Shown: one piece after another, positions 58,918-64,000 of the stretch
Layout: every line of letters begins with the position of its first letter
Numbering within the stretch: the stretch's first letter is position 1
Notes under the pieces: generated by a model
Database searches by the model: none
Told to the model about the DNA's origin: nothing
What the model saw: only the letters and a program-made list of their open reading frames with translations
Origin: Burkholderia ubonensis
Lineage (GTDB): Bacteria > Pseudomonadota > Gammaproteobacteria > Burkholderiales > Burkholderiaceae
Assembly (NCBI RefSeq): GCF_001718695.1
Contig: NZ_CP013422.1
Span: 1,922,001-1,986,000, forward strand
Reading direction: 5' to 3'
DNA length: 64,000 nucleotides
Program-made: the position numbers and the translations under genes

Positions 58918-60393
58918 ATGAGCACTGTCCATGTCCAGGAATCCCTTTCCCTGAAAGATCCGTCGCTGTTCCGCCAGCAGGCTTACGTCAACGGCGCATG
59001 GCAAGGCGCGGCGAACGGCGAGACGTTCGAGGTCCGCAACCCGGCGACGGGCGGCCTCGTCGGCGTCGTGCCGGTGCTGGGCGCGGCCGAGACGCGCCAG
59101 GCGATCGACGCCGCGAACGCCGCATGGCCCGCGTGGCGCAAGAAGACCGCGAAGGAACGCGCGGCGATCCTGCGCAAGTGGCATGACCTGATGATGGAAA
59201 ACGCCGACGACCTGGCGCTGATCCTGACCACCGAGCAAGGCAAGTCGCTGGCCGAGGCGAAGGGCGAGATCGGCTATGCCGCGTCGTTCCTCGAATGGTT
59301 CGCGGAAGAAGGCAAGCGCGTGTATGGCGACACGATCCCGACGCCGGCGAGCGACAAGCGCATCGTCGTGACGAAGGAGCCGGTCGGCGTGTGCGCGGCG
59401 ATCACGCCGTGGAACTTCCCGGCGGCGATGATCACCCGCAAGGTCGGCCCGGCGCTCGCGGCAGGCTGCCCGATCGTCGTGAAGCCGGCCGAGGCGACGC
59501 CGTTCTCCGCGCTCGCGATGGCCGTGCTGGCTGAGCGCGCGGGCGTGCCGGCCGGCGTGTTCAGCGTCGTGACGGGCGACCCGAAGGCGATCGGCGGCGA
59601 ACTGACGTCGAATCCGGTCGTGCGCAAGCTGTCGTTCACCGGCTCGACGCCGGTCGGCCGCCTGCTGATGGCGCAATGCGCGCCGACGGTCAAGAAGGTG
59701 TCGCTGGAGCTGGGCGGCAACGCGCCGTTCATCGTGTTCGACGACGCCGACCTCGACGCGGCGGTGCAGGGCGCGATCGCGTCGAAGTACCGCAACAGCG
59801 GCCAGACCTGCGTGTGCACGAACCGCTTCTACGTGCACGAAGCCGTGTACGACCAGTTCGCGCAGAAGCTCGCGGCGGCGGTCGGCCAGCTGAAGGTCGG
59901 GCGCGGCACCGAGCCGGGCGTCACGCAAGGCCCGCTGATCAACGAAGCGGCCGTGCTGAAGGTCGAGGCGCACATCGAGGACGCGCTCGCGAAAGGCGCG
60001 ACCGTCGTCACGGGCGGCAAGCGCCACGCGCTCGGCCACGGCTTCTTCGAGCCGACCGTGCTGACGGGCGTCACGCCGGCGATGAAGGTCGCGAAGGAAG
60101 AGACGTTCGGGCCGCTCGCGCCGCTGTTCAAGTTCGGCAGCGACGACGAAGTGATCCGCCTCGCGAACGACACCGAGTTCGGCCTCGCCGCGTACTTCTA
60201 CAGCCGCGACATCGGCCGCGTGTGGAAGGTCGCCGAAGCGCTCGAGTACGGGATGGTCGGCGTCAACACCGGCCTGATCTCGAACGAGGTCGCGCCGTTC
60301 GGCGGCGTGAAGCAGTCCGGCCTCGGCCGCGAAGGCTCGCACTACGGCATCGACGACTACGTCGTGATCAAGTATCTCTGTCTCGCTGTTTGA
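58918..60393 (+). CDS. gabD: NAD(P)-dependent succinate-semialdehyde dehydrogenase
   Basis: A 491-residue aldehyde dehydrogenase oxidising succinate semialdehyde to succinate, completing GABA use. Visible: VGVCAAITPWNFPAAMITRK near 151-170, Glu in SLELGGNAPF near 262-271, and nucleophile Cys in SGQTCVCTNRF near 296-306, with the GabD-type second Cys two residues on. The start is the ATG at 58918. It lies 76 bp after gabT on the same strand. Confidence 0.93.
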   Translation: MSTVHVQESLSLKDPSLFRQQAYVNGAWQGAANGETFEVRNPATGGLVGVVPVLGAAETRQAIDAANAAWPAWRKKTAKERAAILRKWHDLMMENADDLALILTTEQGKSLAEAKGEIGYAASFLEWFAEEGKRVYGDTIPTPASDKRIVVTKEPVGVCAAITPWNFPAAMITRKVGPALAAGCPIVVKPAEATPFSALAMAVLAERAGVPAGVFSVVTGDPKAIGGELTSNPVVRKLSFTGSTPVGRLLMAQCAPTVKKVSLELGGNAPFIVFDDADLDAAVQGAIASKYRNSGQTCVCTNRFYVHEAVYDQFAQKLAAAVGQLKVGRGTEPGVTQGPLINEAAVLKVEAHIEDALAKGATVVTGGKRHALGHGFFEPTVLTGVTPAMKVAKEETFGPLAPLFKFGSDDEVIRLANDTEFGLAAYFYSRDIGRVWKVAEALEYGMVGVNTGLISNEVAPFGGVKQSGLGREGSHYGIDDYVVIKYLCLAV

Positions 60394-60516
60394 CGGTTCG
60401 GGGCCTGCCGCTTCGGTGACGGGCCCTGACCGCCCGGCCGGAACCGGGCGGCCCGACGCGGGCCGGCGTCCCCTCTCCGCCGTGCCCGCGTCACCTCCTC
60501 GTGCGCGCCTGCGCGC

Positions 60517-62061
60517 TCAACGAAACACGTTCACCGCATCCACCAGCCGCGTCGCCTGCTGCTTCAGGCTCTCCGACGCCGCCGTGCTCTGCTCGACGAG
60601 CGCCGCGTTCTGCTGCGTGATGCTGTCGAGATGCACGACCGCCTGATCGACCTGCGTGACGCCCGAGCTCTGCTCGGCGGTCGATGCGCTGATCTCCGCG
60701 ATCAGGTCCGACACCCGCTTCACCTGCGCGACGATGTCCTCCATCGTCTTGCCCGCGCCGTCTACGATGCGCGAGCCCGACTCCACCCGCTCGACGCTCG
60801 CGCCGATCAGCGTCTTGATCTCCTTCGCCGCATTCGCGCTGCGCTGCGCGAGCGAGCGCACCTCGCCCGCGACCACCGCGAAACCGCGCCCCTGATCGCC
60901 CGCGCGCGCCGCCTCGACCGCTGCGTTCAGCGCCAGGATGTTGGTCTGGAATGCGATCCCGTCGATCACGCCGATGATGTCGGCGATCTTGTGCGAACTC
61001 GCGGTGATGTCGTTCATCGTCGCGACCACTTCGTTGACCGCCTGCCCGCCGCGCATGGCCGCCTCGCTCGCCGACACCGACAGCTGGTTGGCCTGCAGCG
61101 CCGTCTCCGCGTTGCTCGACACGGTGGCCGTCATCTCGGCCATCGACGCGGCCGTCTGCTGGACGCTGGTCGACGCCTGTTCGGTGCGCGCGCTCAGGTC
61201 GTTGTTGCCCTGCGCGATCTCGTTGCTCGCGCGCTGCACGTTGAGCACCTGCTCGCTGACGTCGTCGACCAGCCAGCGGAACATCAGCCCGAGCTGGTTG
61301 ATCGTGCGCAGCGTCATGCCGATCTCGTCGACGCGGTCCATGCCGGCGCCGCCGCGGCGATCGCCGGTCGCGACGTTCAGCGCCTGGTCGCGCAACTGCT
61401 TCAGCGGGCGGGCGATCTGCGCATCGAGCCACAGCCCGGCGATCAGCGACGCGCCGGCCGTCACCGCCGCAAACCCGGCCAGCGCGCCGCCGCCGAGGCC
61501 GCACGCCCAGCCGGCGCCGACCACGACGGGCGCCAGCACGCCGAGCGTCGCATGCAGCCGCGCGCGCACCGACATCGTCCGGAACAGCGACGTGAAGCCG
61601 AGCAGGCCGGTGCGCACGACCAGGCCCTTATGGAAGCGGCGACTGCCGGCGTTGCCTTCGCGGAACGCGCGGTACAGCGCATCGGCAGCCGCGATCTCGT
61701 CGCGCGACGCCTTCGTGCGCACCGACATGTAGCCGGTCGGCTGGCCGTTGCGCATCACCGGCACCGTATTCGAACGCACCCAGTAGTGATCGCCGTTCTT
61801 GCGGCGGTTCTTCACGAGCGCCGTCCACGGCTCGCCGTTCTTCAGCGTCGCCCACATGTCGGCGAATGCCTCCTTCGGCATGTCCGGATGGCGCACGACG
61901 TTGTGCGGCTGACCTTCGATTTCTTCCGGAGAAAATCCGCTGACCTGAATGAACGCCGCGTTCGCGTACTGGATGTAGCTGTTGGCGTCGGTGGTCGACA
62001 TCAGCGTCGCGTCATCGGGAAACTCGAATTCGCGTTGCGTGACAGGCTGGTTATTGCGCAT
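60517..62061 (-). CDS. Aer-like PAS methyl-accepting chemotaxis protein (copy 1)
   Basis: A 514-residue chemoreceptor. An N-terminal PAS domain spans about 10-120 ([43 protein letters not shown] and [11 protein letters not shown]). A paired hydrophobic region near 165-210 places the sensor in the cytoplasm, as in Aer. A HAMP-like region follows, then the MCP signalling domain with hairpin tip [44 protein letters not shown]. No C-terminal CheR-binding pentapeptide. Likely energy/redox taxis. Paralogue of the next gene. Confidence 0.92.
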   Translation of the reverse strand: MRNNQPVTQREFEFPDDATLMSTTDANSYIQYANAAFIQVSGFSPEEIEGQPHNVVRHPDMPKEAFADMWATLKNGEPWTALVKNRRKNGDHYWVRSNTVPVMRNGQPTGYMSVRTKASRDEIAAADALYRAFREGNAGSRRFHKGLVVRTGLLGFTSLFRTMSVRARLHATLGVLAPVVVGAGWACGLGGGALAGFAAVTAGASLIAGLWLDAQIARPLKQLRDQALNVATGDRRGGAGMDRVDEIGMTLRTINQLGLMFRWLVDDVSEQVLNVQRASNEIAQGNNDLSARTEQASTSVQQTAASMAEMTATVSSNAETALQANQLSVSASEAAMRGGQAVNEVVATMNDITASSHKIADIIGVIDGIAFQTNILALNAAVEAARAGDQGRGFAVVAGEVRSLAQRSANAAKEIKTLIGASVERVESGSRIVDGAGKTMEDIVAQVKRVSDLIAEISASTAEQSSGVTQVDQAVVHLDSITQQNAALVEQSTAASESLKQQATRLVDAVNVFR

Positions 62062-62460
62062 GGTATGAGGTTCCTGGTGGCGGATCTTGCGTCCGCTCGT
62101 GAATAGGATCGAGGCCGGATGCAGCGCGCTCGCGCCGCATTCGGTCAATCAGACTCCTGCGCTTTCGGCAAATCTGGCGAAAACCTTATGCCGCCCAAGG
62201 GTAAATTCGCATTAATTCCGCTTCACGCGCCTTTGCCGAATCCTTGATTCATACGTAAATCGAAAAATTCGTCAGGCAAATCGTTCGGAGCCCAATCATC
62301 CGATTATTCGATAATCGCCGGTCACGCGAATCGACGAATCGATTCGATATCCAGAATGCGAATTTCTCTCATTTTTTGCACTGGATCGAATCGCATGACC
62401 GCGGCCTGAGCGGGCCGACGGCCATACGATGCACATGCACCGGCAAGCGCGCCTGCGCGA
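62062..62460. other. Intergenic region between the two chemoreceptor genes
   Basis: A 399-bp gap, AT-richer than its surroundings in 62160-62380, with no gene. It presumably holds the leftward promoter of copy 1, but no well-spaced -35/-10 pair or terminator could be fixed. Confidence 0.4.
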
Positions 62461-64000
62461 TCAGCGGAACACGTTCACCGCGTCGACCAGCCGCATCGCC
62501 TGCTGCTTCAGGCTCTCCGACGCCGCCGCGCTCTGCTCGACCAGCGCCGCGTTCTGCTGCGTGATGTTGTCCAGATGCACGACCGCCTGATCGACCTGCG
62601 CGACGCCCGTGCTTTGCTCGGCCGTCGACGAGCTGATCTCCGCGATCAGATCCGACACGCGTTTGACCTGCGCGACGATGTCTTCCATCGTCTTGCCCGC
62701 GCCGTCTACGATGCGCGAGCCCGACTCGACGCGCTCGACGCTCGCGCCGATCAGCGTCTTGATCTCCTTCGCCGCATTCGCGCTGCGCTGCGCGAGCGAG
62801 CGCACCTCGCCCGCGACCACCGCGAAACCGCGCCCCTGATCGCCCGCGCGCGCCGCCTCGACCGCTGCGTTCAGCGCCAGGATGTTGGTCTGGAATGCGA
62901 TCCCGTCGATCACGCCGATGATGTCCGAAATCCGGCGCGAGCTGTCCGTGATGTCGTTCATCGTATTGACGATCTCGGACATCGCGTGCCCGCCGCGTTC
63001 CGCCGCCTCGCTCGCAGAGACCGACAACTGGTTCGCCTGCTGCGCGGTCTGCGCGTTGCTGTCGACGGTCGCCGTCATCTCCGCCATCGACGCGGCCGTC
63101 TGCTGCACGCTCGACGCGGCCTGCTCGGTGCGCGCGCTCAGGTCGTTGTTGCCCTGCGCGATCTCGTTGCTCGCGCGCTGCACGTTGAGCACCTGCTCGC
63201 TGACGTCGTCGACCAGCCAGCGGAACATCAGCCCGAGCTGGTTGATCGTGCGCAGCGTCATGCCGATCTCGTCGACGCGGTCCATGCCGGCGCCGCCGCG
63301 GCGATCGCCGGTCGCGACGTTCAGCGCCTGGTCGCGCAACTGCTTCAGCGGGCGGGCGATCTGCGCATCGAGCCACATGCCGGCCGCCGCGGCGGCGCCG
63401 GCCGTCACCGCGGCGAACGCCGCGAGCCCGCCGCCGTCGAGACCGCACGCCCAGCCCGTGCCGATCACGACCGGCGCCAGCACGGCCAACGCCGAGTGAA
63501 CGCGCGCGCGCACCGACATCGTTTGCGGCAGCGAGACGATGCGCATCAGCCCGGTGCGCACGACCAGCCCCTTGTGGAAACGCCGCTTGCCGGCGCGGCC
63601 TTCGCGAAAGTCGCGATACAGCGCCTCGGCGCCCGCGATCTGGTCGCGCGGCGCCTTCGTGCGCACCGACAGGTAGCCCTCCGTGCGGCCGTTGCGCATC
63701 ACCGGCACCGCGTTCGCGCGCACCCAGTAATGGTCGCCGTCCTTGCGGCGGTTCTTGACGAGCGCGGTCCATGGTTCGCCGCCCTTGAGCGTCGCCCACA
63801 TGTCGGCGAACGCCTCCTTCGGCATGTCCGGGTGCCGCACGAGGTTGTGCGGCTGGCCGACGAGTTCGTCGGTGGAGAAACCGCTCACATACGCAAACGT
63901 TGTGTTCGCATAGGTGATGATGCTGTCGGCGTCAGTGGTCGACATCAGCGTCGCATCGTCGGGGAATTCGAATTCGTGTTGGGTAACGGGCTGGTTGTTG
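62461..64000 (-). CDS. Aer-like PAS methyl-accepting chemotaxis protein (copy 2, 5' partial)
   Basis: Tandem paralogue of the preceding receptor with the same PAS, double-hydrophobic, HAMP-like and MCP architecture. Every landmark is offset from copy 1 by exactly 1,944 bp, predicting an ATG at about 64005, just outside the window and two codons beyond the visible [12 protein letters not shown]. The PAS region ([26 protein letters not shown]) and membrane region differ most, while HAMP and the signalling tip are nearly identical. Probably a distinct sensory specificity. Confidence 0.92.
   Translation of the reverse strand, partial: NNQPVTQHEFEFPDDATLMSTTDADSIITYANTTFAYVSGFSTDELVGQPHNLVRHPDMPKEAFADMWATLKGGEPWTALVKNRRKDGDHYWVRANAVPVMRNGRTEGYLSVRTKAPRDQIAGAEALYRDFREGRAGKRRFHKGLVVRTGLMRIVSLPQTMSVRARVHSALAVLAPVVIGTGWACGLDGGGLAAFAAVTAGAAAAAGMWLDAQIARPLKQLRDQALNVATGDRRGGAGMDRVDEIGMTLRTINQLGLMFRWLVDDVSEQVLNVQRASNEIAQGNNDLSARTEQAASSVQQTAASMAEMTATVDSNAQTAQQANQLSVSASEAAERGGHAMSEIVNTMNDITDSSRRISDIIGVIDGIAFQTNILALNAAVEAARAGDQGRGFAVVAGEVRSLAQRSANAAKEIKTLIGASVERVESGSRIVDGAGKTMEDIVAQVKRVSDLIAEISSSTAEQSTGVAQVDQAVVHLDNITQQNAALVEQSAAASESLKQQAMRLVDAVNVFR

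Overview
The window looks like a Burkholderia chromosome, most likely Burkholderia cepacia complex and probably the second replicon. The evidence is a betaproteobacterial-type 16S rRNA, very high GC with strong G/C third-position bias, and a complete CeoR-LlpE-CeoAB-OpcM efflux locus, which is characteristic of that group. Species and replicon are inferences. Apart from the rRNA it is dense catabolic and accessory DNA, with only one gene (about 42.6-43.0 kb) that looks foreign by composition.

Layout. 1-1600: the 5' two-thirds of a 16S rRNA gene on the minus strand, with boxA leader and a strong promoter. 1.6-10.4 kb: phosphonate use, an AEP importer (phnSTUV) coupled to phosphonoacetate hydrolase, phosphonoacetaldehyde dehydrogenase and a PhnZ-like HD oxygenase, with divergent phnW. 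10.4-15.3 kb: quinate/shikimate catabolism (MFS transporter, shikimate dehydrogenase, type II dehydroquinase, QuiC). 15.5-20.4 kb: a small unknown protein, a PAS-AraC regulator, an 8-bp minisatellite, an orphan ABC binding protein and an MHS-type transporter. 20.4-27.9 kb: DoxX, FucU, then galactarate/glucarate catabolism to 2-oxoglutarate (GarD, KdgD, semialdehyde dehydrogenase, a frameshifted GudP-like transporter). 28-35.4 kb: an XRE regulator, then a six-gene minus-strand operon joining a MetNIQ-like importer to two flavin monooxygenases and a ferritin-like protein. 35.5-40.5 kb: a sigma-54-driven 2-hydroxycarboxylate transporter with its DctB/DctD-like two-component system. 41-43 kb: an alpha/beta hydrolase and a Gpp34Ab (Cry34Ab)-like aegerolysin-family protein. 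43.4-51.5 kb: the RND efflux locus. 52-55.7 kb: DUF4148 protein, nucleoside permease, LysE exporter, SelD. 55.9-60.4 kb: GABA catabolism with its MocR-type regulator. 60.5-64 kb: two tandem, equal-length PAS-MCP chemoreceptors, the second cut by the window edge.

How it fits together. Most blocks are import-plus-degradation modules for soil and plant compounds: phosphonates, quinate, aldarates, organosulfur-type substrates, hydroxycarboxylates and GABA. They commonly sit beside divergent promoters with palindromic operators. Three genes (gudP-like, ceoA, ceoR) carry small frameshifts, which are either real lesions or base-call errors. The most unusual items are the Gpp34Ab-like protein, LlpE with Asp in place of the nucleophilic Ser, the ferritin-like/monooxygenase/importer operon, the PhnZ-like enzyme without its usual partner, and the minisatellite.
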